Shown here: one piece after another, positions 1 to 9,883 of the stretch
Position numbering within the stretch: the stretch's first letter is position 1
Layout: each line of letters begins with the position of its first letter
Assembly: GCA_964036315.1 (NCBI GenBank)
Contig: OZ038478.1
Location: forward strand, 140,862,005-140,926,004
Origin: Acanthosepion esculentum
Taxonomy: Eukaryota > Mollusca > Cephalopoda > Sepiida > Sepiidae
Direction: 5' to 3'
DNA length: 64,000 bases
Position numbers and translations under genes: made by a program
The notes under the pieces: generated by a model
Told to the model about the DNA's origin: nothing
Seen by the model: the letters and a program-made list of their open reading frames with translations, nothing else
Databases searched by the model: none

Positions 1-76
1 ATATATATATACATATACATACATATATATATATATATACATATACATACATATATATATATATACATATACATAC

Positions 77-142
<66 letters not shown>
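1..142. repeat. (TA)n/(TACA)n then (GT)n microsatellite
   Basis: Alternating TA with interspersed TACA steps to about position 94, followed by an uninterrupted GT run to 142. This is simple-sequence DNA with no gene signal. Confidence 0.95.
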
Positions 143-147
<5 letters not shown>

Positions 148-980
148 GCAACAATACCAAAATCTCTAAGAGAGAAAAAATAAAGACGGATGCACTTATA
201 GAAGAGAAAATGAAAGCCGTCTAAAAAAGAAATGATCACAGATAAAGTATTGGTGTTAAAGCATATATGAAAGAATAAAATAAAATGAAAAATTGAAGAA
301 TAAATACATTGCAAGATAAATCAGATTGTAGATTCAGAGAGTGTAGGTACAAGATGTCAGTTTGAAAGAAATTAAATGTCAAGCTGAAAAAAAAGTAATT
401 TTTTGATGGAAACATAAAGGGAAAATATCAGTAAAAAGCAAAGCAAGACAAATTAATTGTTGGACAGGCCAAAATGTTTCACGTTTATTAACTGAGATTT
501 ATTTAATAAAACGAACTAACTTTTTGGCCAAAGATATAATACAGATTTTGACAAAGCTATAGCAAGTAAAGAACGGAGTGCAGAAGAAGAATTTGAAAGC
601 AAGAGATTGAAAGAATTAGGAATAAGAAGAAATCAAGAAAAGTTAATATGGAATGATGAAAGATGTAGAAATAAAAGCCTAACTCACGAAGAAACGTTAG
701 TTAGAAAGAAAGTGGAATAATGAATATACATAAACAACTAAAAAAAAGGAAGTCAAGAGATTAAAAGGAAAAAAAGTATTAAAACTATGAAAAATAAAAT
801 AGTTAAAGCAGAAAAAATGAGAAAACTAAAAAAAGAAAAAGGAAAATTTAAAGGAAAAGAAAACAAATGATAGAAAGAAAATGAAGGGAAGAGAAATGAT
901 GCAATAACTAACAGAGAAGAAGGTACTAGCTGTCGTAAACCACTTCCGTTAATTTAACATTGGACCAAGCCATTAAAATA
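143..980. other. A-rich unassigned stretch
   Basis: The plus strand is strongly purine-rich, especially 560-900. The only notable open frame is 520-720 on the plus strand, 66 codons between stops with no ATG at its head. It reads as a charged, Glu/Lys/Arg-rich peptide (contains DFDKAIASKERSAEEEFESK). It could be a coding relic of a mobile element or only a result of base composition. I do not recognise it and assign no function. Confidence 0.4.
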
Positions 981-1558
981 CAGGGTGTCCCAAAATAAGG
1001 CATACACTCTTTGAATCGTTATAACTTATTCAATTTATTTATTTTGACTTATAAAAAGATTAATACAAGAGAAACAATACACATTTAAAGAATCTGAGAG
1101 TAAAATATACAAAAAAGGAAAAACAGAAAATTAACTTTAATAAGATAAAAGCTATTTTAGGCCGTTTTTAGAAGATTCATATAATGATGAGTTCACATCA
1201 AGTGCTCAAAGCTCAAACTGGTTGCCGTTCTGTTCAATACACCTTTCATATCTTGAAGGAATAGACCTACAAATTTCCAGTATCATTTCCTCTCGTATTT
1301 GAGCACATTTTTCTTCAATTGCTACTCTCATTTCAACAATTGTTTTAGGTTTCTTGCTGTAAAGTTTGTCTTTTAGAAACCCCCACAAAAAGAAATCCAA
1401 GGGTGTCAAATCTGGTGATCTAGGTGGGTATTCAATTGTCCATCTTCTTCCAATCCATCTGTCTTGCATGTTTTTATCCATATAAGTACTCACATCACGG
1501 TAATGTATTATTAACTATTAATATTTAAAGAGTGTATACATTATTTTGGGACACCCTG
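981..1558 (-). mobile_element. Internally deleted IS630/Tc1/mariner-superfamily element with TIRs
   Basis: Terminal inverted repeats of about 34 bp are visible: the left end starts cagggtgtcccaaaata at 981, and the right end is its reverse complement, ending caccctg at 1558. The left flank is TA and the right flank CA, consistent with a TA target duplication with one decayed copy. Between the TIRs lies only the C-terminal quarter of a transposase read on the minus strand. The right-hand TIR sits about 30 bp from the start of that fragment, so the promoter-proximal three quarters of the gene were lost by internal deletion. Such a copy could move only with a transposase supplied in trans. Confidence 0.8.
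1206..1493 (-). pseudogene. Transposase C-terminal fragment (DDE, IS630/Tc1/mariner superfamily)
   Basis: The 95-residue frame carries the hallmark block PPRSPDLTPLDFFLWG around residues 23-38. In this superfamily that block surrounds the last catalytic acidic residue (Asp here). It is followed by a helical tail ending in the SRYERCIEQNGNQFEL-type C-terminus seen in many insect and mollusc copies. The first two catalytic Asp residues and the DNA-binding domain are absent. Homology seems to begin near residue 9 (MQDRWIGR); the first residues probably come from the deletion junction. The ATG is therefore not a native start. The protein cannot be an active transposase. Family placement is by motif recognition only. 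Confidence 0.75.
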
Positions 1559-1970
1559 CATATAATACAATCAATAAATATATATGTATCAGTTATTTTT
1601 AACAGTATTGAGAAGCGGGAACGCCATATCTAATCTCGTATGTTTCCCAATACGTGTAAATTAAATTAATTTCATTATTCCACTGTTATATTTTTTACTA
1701 TTAATAAATAAAAAAGTATATCGTTAAACATTCTGTAACGCTTGAAAAAACACAGTTCTTAGCAAGTAAACACAGCTTTTAACGTATCCGAATTTAAAAC
1801 TAATAGCATATTAAATGCTGAGAGGATATTGAATCAAGCGAACAATCATAACAGAATCTAATCAGAAGAAATGTATACTTCATGAATCGAAACATTAACG
1901 GGATGAGATGTATTGTCTTCGAATATGAGAAACGTGGATCGAGAGTATTTGACGTGACTAGAATAAGCGT
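1559..1970. other. Unassigned AT-rich spacer
   Basis: Lies between two DNA transposons. I see no convincing open frame, RNA gene or repeat. The short minus-strand frame entering from 2046 is made mostly of the adjacent terminal inverted repeat. Confidence 0.4.
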
Positions 1971-2175
1971 TCAGAACGGCATTGTTTTCGTCAGAAAAGT
2001 AGGTATAAGTTTTTATCAAAGTTGTTTTATGTTCTATAGTTTTCACAGAAAATAAATACCGTATTAATTGCTATTGTCTGTGATTTTCGTGTAATTTGAG
2101 AGGATAATACAAAAGTTATGGATGATTTAGTGATTTACTGCAAAACCCATGGCGGCCAAAATGATCAGAACGGTT
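1971..2175 (+). repeat. Left long terminal inverted repeat of the Tc1-like element
   Basis: Reverse complement of 3161-3367 with scattered substitutions. Shared landmarks include cattgttttcgtcagaaaag, the stretch before aaacccatgg, and ccaaaatgatca. The outermost terminus found on the right side is missing here. Confidence 0.8.
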
Positions 2176-3041
2176 GAAAAAATGAAGGTCATTCCGTAAT
2201 TGCTCGGTTGTTTTAGGATTTCTGGCTTTCGAACGTTCTCCTAGAATATTCCAGACATTTTCAATAGGATTGAGATCTGTGCTTTGAGCAGGCCATAACA
2301 ATAATCTTTTCAGCCTTGAGGAAGTTCATGACCACCTTAGCCTTGTGACATGGGGCATTGTCCTGCATGAATATGGTTGGTCGCTGAGTTGAATTTCTCA
2401 GCACAGGCGAGACATGATCTTTTACAAGTTGTTTATAAACTCCTGCATTTACCTTTGCATGCAATCGCACCAAAGGGCCCACACCATCTCCAGATACCAT
2501 CCCCCAAACCATGACACTTCCTCCACCGAATTTAACACTAGTCTTAAGGTATTTAGGCGACAATTTTCGACGAACGTCTGAGCCAAATAACATAAACTTG
2601 GATTCATCACTGAAATGCACCATTTGCCATTTTTCCTGAGACCACAACACATGTTCGGTCGCAAAGGTAAGACGACACTTTTTATTCTTGGAGCTGTTCA
2701 GTGGCTTCACTGCAGGTGCACTTGCTTGTAGGTCATGTTCAGCTAAACGACGAGACACAGTTTTTCGAGATAAAGTTTTCTTCAGTAGAATGCTCATTTC
2801 CCGAGAAACAGCAGCAGCAGTTTTAAATCTGTCTTTTTTAACCAACTTTACCATAGCAGGATCTTCTCTCTTTGTCGTTTTTCTTGGCCTACCTGTAGAC
2901 ATTCTTGCTTCACACGAACCACAATCATCGTAGACCTCTTTTTGACTTGTTAACAATCTTTTCAATAGACCCAATATTTAAATTCTTCTTCTTTCGAAGC
3001 TTAATAATCTGCTGACGAATTGGTAACGGAATAGTTGGCAT
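2116..3041 (-). pseudogene. Tc1-like transposase pseudogene (DD34E type)
   Basis: Transposase of the Tc1 family, a cut-and-paste enzyme acting on TA sites. Reading begins at an ATG at 3041 (MPTIPLPIRQQIIKLRRKK), an N-terminal helix-turn-helix region. A frameshift near 2940 follows. The next frame carries the GRPRK AT-hook-like linker, a second helix-turn-helix, the first catalytic Asp in HFSDESKF and the second in FMQDNAPCH. A second frameshift near 2305 moves the frame to WPAQSTDLNPIENVWN, which holds the catalytic Glu. After about EQLRNDL the frame runs directly into the left terminal inverted repeat, so the last ~50-60 residues of a normal ~340-residue transposase are deleted. All three catalytic residues are still legible although the gene is dead. 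Confidence 0.88.
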
Positions 3042-3160
3042 TATATTAACAAAGTACACTGCAGATATTCCTACTAATGTTCAGTAAACGGACAGTCACG
3101 TAAACAAATTTAAATTTAGAGTTCGCCGGTTAAATATACTAAAACACGGAGTAAAAGCAA

Positions 3161-3378
3161 CCGTTGTGATCATTTTGGCCACCATGGGTTTTGCAGTAAA
3201 TCAGTAAATCATCCATAACTTTTGTATTTTCCTCACAAATTACACCACAATCTCAGACAATAACAAATAATATCATTTTTATTGTTTGTGAAAATTATAG
3301 AATTTGAAACAACTTTGATAAAAAATTATACCTACTATTCTGATGAAAACAATGCCGTTCTGGACATTTTGGCCGCAA

Positions 3379-3381
<3 letters not shown>
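3161..3381 (-). repeat. Right long terminal inverted repeat of the Tc1-like element
   Basis: Partner of 1971-2175. It keeps the full terminus (ggacattttggccgcaactg at 3362-3381) immediately before TA dinucleotides. Confidence 0.82.

Positions 3382-3446
<65 letters not shown>
3382..3446. repeat. (TA)n microsatellite
   Basis: Pure TA dinucleotide run between the Tc1-like element and repeat family X. Confidence 0.97.
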
Positions 3447-3450
<4 letters not shown>

Positions 3451-3456
3451 TATTTA

Positions 3457-3868
3457 GAATAAATCCTAAGGAGCTAGGCAAACCTACCTAGGTTTCACCT
3501 AACCGGATCTCCGGAGTAAACTGGCTAAAAAAAGAAAATGACATTCATTTACTTTTTCAGCCAGTTCACCCTGAAGATATATATATGGTGAAACCTAGGT
3601 AGGTTTACCTGACTCCTTAGGATTTATTCTTGTTATATCGCTCTACTTTGCGTATTGTGCACTATACGTTTTAGACTTTCTATTCATTTGTTTTTGTTTT
3701 CTTTGGACTAAGGACTTTAAGCACTTGGCGTTTTCTTTCGTCTTGTTCTGATGCTTTTAGTTCTGCTTTTTATTTCCAATTTTTTTCCTCGGGCACAGAT
3801 CTGTCCTGACATATCTGCAAGTTAAGCTATACGAGGTTTTCCAAATGAGTATTACTATTAATATAATA
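3457..3868 (+). mobile_element. Dispersed repeat family X, copy 1 (palindrome-headed)
   Basis: It opens with a strong inverted repeat: 3457-3500 pairs with about 3587-3631 (core cctacctaggtttcacc and its complement). The spacer holds a second small hairpin (ctggcta...cagccag) and the palindrome ccggatctccgg. Downstream text such as gctctact, tttctttggact, ttggcg and gttttcc recurs in the same order in a second copy at 62,454-62,775. Both copies sit after a (TA)n tract and end in an AT-rich tail. No reading frame is present. It may be a non-autonomous retroelement or part of a larger one; I do not know its parent. Confidence 0.65.
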
Positions 3869-3887
3869 TATTTAATATTTATATATA

Positions 3888-3951
<64 letters not shown>

Positions 3952-3952
3952 A

Positions 3953-4009
<57 letters not shown>

Positions 4010-4272
4010 CATATTTAATATATATATACATAAATTTAATATACATATTTATAGATTTAATATATATAGAGATTTAATATATAGAGAGATTTAATATATA
4101 TACATGTATATATATAATAAATACATATTTAATATATATATAGATAGATTTAATATACATATTTATAGATTTAATATATATAGAGATTTAATATATATAT
4201 CTATTAAATATATATATATATTAAATCTATAAATATGTATATTAAATCTATCTAACTCTCTCTCTCTCTCTC

Positions 4273-4335
<63 letters not shown>
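3869..4335. repeat. Complex AT-rich simple-sequence block
   Basis: Mixed (TA)n, a (GA)n run near 3930-3950, repeats of the word tttaatatatata, a (CT)n run near 4255-4274 and a long (AT)n run to about 4335. It contains the palindrome annotated separately. Confidence 0.9.
4141..4254. repeat. Perfect 40-bp inverted repeat within AT-rich DNA
   Basis: 4141-4180 (starting tagatagatttaatata) is the exact reverse complement of 4215-4254, with a ~34-bp spacer. The arms are not simple TA repeats, so the symmetry is more than trivial. It could form a cruciform or reflect a fold-back duplication. Confidence 0.75.
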
Positions 4336-4339
<4 letters not shown>

Positions 4340-4389
4340 CTATGTATATATAATGTGGATAAGGAACAGAAGCACAAGAAACATGGTAT

Positions 4390-4938
4390 TTGTTCTCTGG
4401 CAGCTGTAGGTACAGTAGCGAAAGTGTCAGTGGCCAAAAAGTGGTCTGTACTTCGCATTCAAAATTATTGAAATTATTCACAGTGAGCAGAACAGGAATG
4501 TGGCAGTACATCGAGAGTCTCGGCTGTCCTACAAAACTCCAGACCATGATCATCCAGCTTCACGAGGATCAATGTGGTCAAATTAATCAAAACAGTGATC
4601 TTTCAGAGTCTTTCTCGATCTGCAATGGCGTAAAGTAGGGTTGTATTCTTGCACTGACTCTCTTCATTATCTTCTTAAGTATGATGTTCAAACAAGTCGC
4701 GAAAGATCTCGATGATAGGGGGAGATTCAACATCGGTCACCTTCTGGATAGTGGCCTGTTTAATCTACGACGATTAAAAGCCCACACGAAGACACAGGAG
4801 CAACATATCCGAGACCGCTACTTTGCCGACGATGCTGCCCTTGTTACCCACACAGAAGGCGATTTGCAGCGCACCACTTCCTGCTTCACAGACGCTGCCC
4901 AACTTTTCGGTCTTGAAGTCAATTTAAAGAACACTTAA
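4390..4938 (+). pseudogene. LINE (non-LTR retrotransposon) reverse-transcriptase fragment
   Basis: One reading frame with a single in-frame TAG at 4636 spans the fragment. Recognisable homology starts near 4465 (LFTVSRTGMWQYIESLGCP, the TVSRxGLW region of RT). It continues through the stop, where a Gln codon is expected (GVK*GCILALTLF, the GVRQGC motif before palm motif B). It ends with HTKTQEQHIRDRYFADDAALVTHT, containing the FADD catalytic box, and AQLFGLEVNLKNT. It lacks the endonuclease, the fingers and everything after the palm. The residues before ~4465 do not look native. Subfamily is uncertain. It abuts a mariner relic at its 3' end. Confidence 0.85.
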
Positions 4939-4974
4939 TGAAGATGAGGTATTCAAATCTCTACGATATTTCGA

Positions 4975-5545
4975 TACCATATGATCTGAGAGAAAATATT
5001 CTTTTGGATCGTATTCAATCTGTAATGAAAATGCACCATTTTTTAAGCAAATTGTGACGGTTGATGACAAATGGATCGTTTACAATAATGTTCGGCGAAA
5101 AAGACCCTGGGGTAAGCGACATGAACCAACTTTAGCCACCTCAAAATAAAGTCTACGAACGTCATTCAGTGCATTTGGTGGAACTGGAAAGGAATCCTGT
5201 ACTATGAGCTTCTCCCAAGTAACCAATCAATTGATTCTGAAAAGTGCTGTTCGGAACCGGACCAATTAAAGGCAGCAAGTCAAGAGAAATGCCTAGATTT
5301 GGCGAACAGGGAATGTGTTGTCTTCCATCAGGATAGTGTCAGACCTCATGTTTCGTTGGCGATCACCAGCTTGTCGCGGATGTGTTATCGCACCGTCATA
5401 TTTGCTCCTTCGGATTTTGATCTATTCAGGTCTTTGCAAATTAATCTCACTGATAAAAATTTAAATTCTTTGGATGACATAAAAAACAACATAATGAGTT
5501 ATTTGTCGGGAAGCCACCGAAATTTTGGAAAGGTGGACGATTGAG
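4975..5545 (+). pseudogene. mariner transposase pseudogene
   Basis: Decayed mariner-family (DD34D) transposase spread over several frames. In order: IPYDLRENILLDRI from 4978; after a frameshift IVTVDDKWIVYNNVRRKRPW near 5050-5110, matching the VTGDEKW region with the first catalytic Asp; a stop-riddled middle; then a frame from 5299 with ANRECVVFHQDSVRPHVSL (second Asp) and APSDFDLFRSLQINLTDKNLNS (the APSDYHLF region with the last Asp). At least two frameshifts and several stops are present. The fragment starts a few tens of bases after the LINE RT fragment. Subfamily is not determined. Confidence 0.82.
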
Positions 5546-6070
5546 TTTAAAATAAAAACGGAGCATTTTATGATCATGTGTTGTTCAGTTTCTGAAAAGC
5601 AGCTTTTGCCCCCTCCTTCCCCCCACTGGATGACTGTGTTCCACAGTTCCCCGTCCTTTACTGTACATCCCAGATACTTCATCTTCCACTACTGGTTGAC
5701 TTTGACGTCTCTTTTACATAGATTCACACCATACAATGTCCGGTTGGTTAGCAGCCATGAAATTGTGGAAAGAATGAATATTTAAGTTGAAGGAAAAACG
5801 GAGAATAATTGTGTAATTGGAGCCTTCGGATTGACTGGAAAATGTTCTGATAGACTCACTGAGAGGGTTTCTGGTAGCTTATACCTTAAAGAAATACGAA
5901 AAAAGAACTCACAATTGCTGATCACATATTACAAAGAGTTCTAGCGATGTGAAATGTGTGTGATCTTAGTATTTTCTTTGTTACAAAAATGATGAATGAA
6001 AATTATCATGAAGTCATGTCTGACTTTAACATTCTGTTTGGGACCCAGAAGGAAATTTGTATACAAAAGA
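5546..6070. other. Unassigned spacer
   Basis: No recognisable coding or structural feature. Overlapping short frames on both strands (5461-5682 minus, 5525-5785 plus) show no family motif. The minus frame contains KYLGCTVKDGEL, which faintly recalls the FQYLG region after the RT of LINEs, but the rest does not support that. Confidence 0.35.
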
Positions 6071-6073
6071 AAA

Positions 6074-6128
<55 letters not shown>

Positions 6129-6140
6129 CAACAACAACAA
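6071..6140. repeat. (AAAT)n / (AAT)n / (AAC)n microsatellite
   Basis: Successive aaat, aat and aac tandem runs. Reading frames with poly-Ile through this stretch are artefacts. Confidence 0.95.
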
Positions 6141-6326
6141 GTGCTGACCACACATTACGGAGGGCTTTATCTATTTAAAATATGAGAGTTCTTAGGTGTT
6201 TTCTTTTGTTTTTAGTTATTTTGTCTTCAAAATATTCTCCGTGAAAAAGTCATGATGCATTCGTGACCCTCGCTCACTGGTCAGAAAGAAATGATTATAT
6301 ACGAAAAATCAAAGAAAAGACAAAGA

Positions 6327-6355
6327 CCACCACCACCACCACTAACAACAACAAC

Positions 6356-6409
<54 letters not shown>
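6327..6409. repeat. (ACC)n-(AAC)n-(AAT)n microsatellite
   Basis: Trinucleotide runs change from acc through aac to aat. They account for the Thr/Asn homopolymer in the local plus-strand frame, which I do not annotate as a gene. Confidence 0.95.
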
Positions 6410-6889
6410 CGTATAGCACTCGCTTGGCTATGCTTAAATTATCCTTTGATTTTAGTTAATGTGTCCCAAAGGCGTTCAATGGTGTTAAGTTTAGAAATCT
6501 TTCTAGAAATGTGATTCGCTAATAATCTACCTTTGCTTCTTCATTAGTGTCTGAATAACTTAACTCCCCTTTCCTTTATTACTCTGAGTTGGGAGTAATT
6601 TTCCTATAGTTTTTCTTTTATCATGTTCTTTCACTGTACGTTGAGAATGACATTTTCGCTTTGGCGTATAATTAATATATTTTCCAGGCTTCTTTTGAGA
6701 ATTCGCTTACGCTGATTTTCGCAATTTTGAGTATTCGCAAATTTATTTCGAAGCTATAAATTTGTTATCGTACAAAAAGAATCGTCGCAAAAAATGACTT
6801 ACAAAATCGTATCGCGACAGAATGTTTTTTTCTCGTCTGGGTCTATCCTTCAAACCTACAAATTTACCGTTCAACCTTGCATTAAATAA
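6410..6889. other. Unassigned spacer before a LINE 3' relic
   Basis: No clear feature. The last part (about 6820-6889) may be more of the decayed LINE that becomes recognisable at 6890, but I cannot align it by eye. Confidence 0.35.
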
Positions 6890-7330
6890 TATTGCCATAT
6901 ATGGTCTGCTGCAGCCGCTGTTCCTCTCGATGTTCTCGACAAAATCCAAAGACTGATATGCAATGTGATAGGTCCTGCCCAGACATCTCGACTCCAGTCA
7001 CTTTCTCACAGACATGATATGGCTTCCCTCTGTTTTTCTACAAATGCCCAAATAGAATGAATTTAAGCGTGCTACTAGGTTGGCATCTCGGTCCAATCCT
7101 TTCACTGTCGATACAGTTAAATGTAACCACTACTTCTACTACAACAGCTTCTTCACTTACACTTCCCTAAAGTGGAACTTACTCTCCTCTTACTTGATTC
7201 TTTGATAGCTTTAATCTTCAAATATTCCAATCTTATGTCAATCAACATCTTTTCATACCGTCCTTCTCTATATCCTTTCCTCATAGACCCCTCTTTAATC
7301 TTACTATCACACTCTGTAAGCCCTTGCGTG
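6890..7330 (+). pseudogene. Decayed 3' end of a LINE ORF2 (post-RT C-terminal region)
   Basis: The frame starting near 6892 reads HIWSAAAVPLDVLDKIQRLI then NVIGPAQTSRLQSLSHRHDM. This matches the conserved region after the RT of many CR1/Jockey-like LINEs (pattern LLDxIQ...Lx.L.HRRxVASL). After a frameshift near 7035, weaker matches to the SSEL/phosphate-rich and FFxRTxxLWNSLP...FKSRVNxHL segments can be followed to about 7250 (LIFKYSNLMSINIF). Several stops and frameshifts make it a relic. The 5' remainder of the element is not nearby and probably never was, because LINE copies are usually 5' truncated. Confidence 0.72.
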
Positions 7331-7346
7331 CTAATGGCATTCCCAC

Positions 7347-8095
7347 TTGGGGTGAAATGCTAAGATATATATATATATATATATATACATGAATATAAAT
7401 ATAAAAGTGAACATTGAAGTCAACACTCAGAGGCGACAGGCTATTTCATGCTGGAAGCAATCGTCAGGCCGCGAATGGTGGATTTTTCTCGACTATTTAT
7501 ATATGTCGGACAGTGGTGCATTGTGGGTAATGTATTCTAGCAGTTATTTTTGCGGGCGTGGCTTGTATGTTTATTTATTTATTTATTTGTTTGTTTGGGT
7601 TAATTTATTTGTTTTTCATTTTCATTTTGTAATATTTATTCTTTTCGTTTTTTATGTATCATTAACGTAGTACAAAAATTGGGGGGATTTGCTTAGGTCG
7701 CTTATTTAATAATTTGTATTGATCTAGGAAGATAAATAAAGCTATTCGTCTAATTTTTTGATTGCTTGCCGTGGTCTATACTGTCATTTCAGTAGGTGGA
7801 CAGTTTTTAATTTATTTAATTAGATTGGTTATTTTTACTTGTTTTTGCTTATTTATGCTTATTTTTAGTAGATCTACTGTTTTTTTTTTAGCGGGGGCCA
7901 TTGGTTAATTTGTTCATTTATTTATTTATTTGGATTAAGATTTATTAGTTTTTTTTTATTTATTTACTTATATTTTATTTTGTATTTTTTTATTTATTCT
8001 ATTTGGTTTTGCGATTTTGACTAACGTACTGAAGTTTACTTTTTTGGATTTTTATCGATACACAGCAGTTATAGCTATTTTTAAATTATTCATAT
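7347..8095 (-). mobile_element. Penelope-associated repeat family A, copy A
   Basis: First of three copies of a dispersed repeat (others at 55,321 and 62,985). Shared landmarks are aaaagtgaac..gaagtc, ggcgacag, tttcatgct, gcaatcgtc, a gcattgtgggta box and a long T-rich tail with tttatttattt runs. A minus-strand hammerhead ribozyme lies near its left end. The left border is blurred by a (TA)n insertion at 7364-7387. It holds only one of the ~180-bp subrepeats seen twice in copies B and C. No coding sequence remains. Link to PLEs: copy C runs directly into a PLE reverse transcriptase. Confidence 0.7.
7421..7480 (-). ncRNA. Hammerhead ribozyme motif (type I), copy A
   Basis: On the minus strand, in order: helix I 5' strand CACCATT..GGC; core CTGACGA (7467-7461), a perfect CUGANGA; helix II TGCT/AGCA with a three-base loop; GAAA (7447-7444); a very short helix III TAG/CTG around a single base; then TC with predicted cleavage between 7435 and 7434; and helix I 3' strand GCC..GAGTGTTG. 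All invariant core bases are present. Tiny helix III and an internal loop in helix I are typical of hammerheads known from Penelope-like retroelements. Activity is inferred from sequence only. Confidence 0.8.
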
Positions 8096-9204
8096 ATAAA
8101 TATATATAAACCATATATATAGAAATCATATATATATATATATATAAACACATGATTAATGATAATTTTATTAAAAACAATTGAGATTGCGACACGGAAA
8201 TGATTTACAGTTGAAAATGAGAACCCAGATCTTTAAATCTTATGGGTGTGTCACTTTTAACTAATCAGAAGGAAGGTCAATTTAAAACATAGGTTAGATA
8301 GTGCGGAAGTGTGGTATTCATACATGTCCCGGAGAACTATCATATTAAGCTGCTCGACACCTTACTTCTGGCAGAATTTTACATTTAATTTACGAAGAAA
8401 TTTTCTTAATATGTATGTCCTTGACAATGAATATTTTTTTAAATATTTTAACGTATATTTTACAAATATCTTAAAGGGACCTCTGGTATGCCCAAAACAT
8501 CTTTATGTATTTTTGAACCAAGATGCAATTCCTATTTTACTGATTTTTCTTCTTAATACATAACAATTTCAAATTAAAAATCAAGGAATTAAATTAATAT
8601 TACATATTATATTAAATTATATGGATATATATTGTAATACATAGAAATTTGTCAAAAATTCATTAACTATATTTTAAAGTGCACATTTTACAATGTCTAT
8701 GTTTGACTGTAAGATCATTTCGCTGATTTAATAGATCATAATTTTAAAGAAACTTAACAATGTATAGCCTTTCATGTAGATACAGTGGGGCATGGGACAT
8801 TTAAGGACTTGCCTATTCTCGTCTTTTTAATATTTTCCATTTTACTGTGGGGGTTTTATTTATTTATTTGAAAAAGTTTATGTATTATAATTATATATCC
8901 ATTAATTTATTATAAAATAAACAAAGGTGGAAAGTAAGATACGTTAACGCGTGCGTCAGAAAGTATCATTGAGAAATTATTATTTTTGATATTTTGCTTA
9001 ATATATCTATATTAAATATATATATTTATTTATACCGTTTGTACTTGTTTATAGCATTTACATTACGATCATAACTAATGGTAGTTATTATAGTGGTTTT
9101 ATAAATCAAAAATTATAACTTCCCATCTACGGACGATCGGATTTAATGGACCCGCTCACATTAGTCTGTTGATGAGAGATAACACTAAAGAGGAGTTGTT
9201 TGTA
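8096..9204. other. Unassigned AT-rich sequence
   Basis: No coding frame with a recognisable motif, no RNA gene and no obvious repeat, apart from scattered short TA runs (8100-8150, 9000-9030). Confidence 0.35.
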
Positions 9205-9330
9205 AATCTGTGTGTGCGTGCGTGTGTGTGTGTGTGCTCGGCTACAAAATAAATATACAGACTCAGTATCACCCGAAAGGTGTGTGTGTGTACGTGCGTG
9301 CGTGCGTGCTCCGGCTACAAAATAAATATA
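9205..9330. repeat. (TG)n with a local tandem duplication
   Basis: Two units of the form (TG/CG-rich run)+gctcggctacaaaataaat occur at about 9205-9257 and 9281-9330, with ~70 bp offset. This looks like slippage or unequal exchange across the TG run. Confidence 0.8.
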
Positions 9331-9883
9331 AATAAATATTATCTACGTTTGGGTTTGTTTGGCATATGATCAGATTATTAGGAGAAGATAAAAAAAAATA
9401 GAATTGTTTTGCACATATCTTTCATTTGTCATTTTAGCATCTAAATTAAGTTATATTTTACGAAACTTGATTTTGAGCAAATTGGAAACAGAAAACTTCA
9501 GACAGGCCAGGTATTCTTATTATCATTAAAAGGATCAGGCTTTTGGCATTGAGGCTTACAAAGAGATTTACCCACGTTTTTATATGGTTCTAAAACAAAT
9601 TTCCGACTCTTATACGTTGAAATTTAAAAAGAGACTTTCCCTAAATCTAAATATTTCTTTTTTACTTTCGTTATTGAAGCTCAATACAGCTCAAGGCTAC
9701 AAGTGTACATCCAGCGAAGATCGGTGGGATAGAGGTGTTTTTAATAGCTAAATAACCCTTGCTATAGAGTGTACAATCTTTCCATTTTCTATCTTTATTC
9801 CATTTCTGCTTTTCTCATACTGGATTTTTATCTCTCTCCGTTTTCTCAACTCATTCTTCTTTTCTTCACTCTCATTTATAACA
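9331..9883. other. Unassigned spacer
   Basis: No recognisable gene. The end (about 9775-9883) is a pyrimidine-rich plus strand (tttctgcttttctcat, cttcttttcttcactctc) just ahead of a small open frame at 9884. Confidence 0.35.

Larger units (their letters stand above)
1971..3381 (-). mobile_element. Tc1-like DNA transposon with long inverted repeats
   Basis: A 1.4-kb element bounded by inverted repeats of about 200-220 bp (1971-2175 and 3161-3381). The right end finishes ttttggccgcaactg and abuts a (TA)n tract, matching TA-target insertion. The left outer end lacks the last ~15 bases of that terminus, so it is truncated or diverged. The interior encodes a minus-strand Tc1-type transposase broken by two frameshifts and missing its C-terminus. 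The element is inactive on its own. Confidence 0.85.

Noticed and set aside
2688..2933. Plus-strand frame inside the Tc1-like element
   Set aside because: Antisense shadow of the transposase reading on the minus strand.
4252..4553. Frames ending in long Tyr-Ile repeats
   Set aside because: Produced by the (AT)n microsatellite, with no homology outside it.
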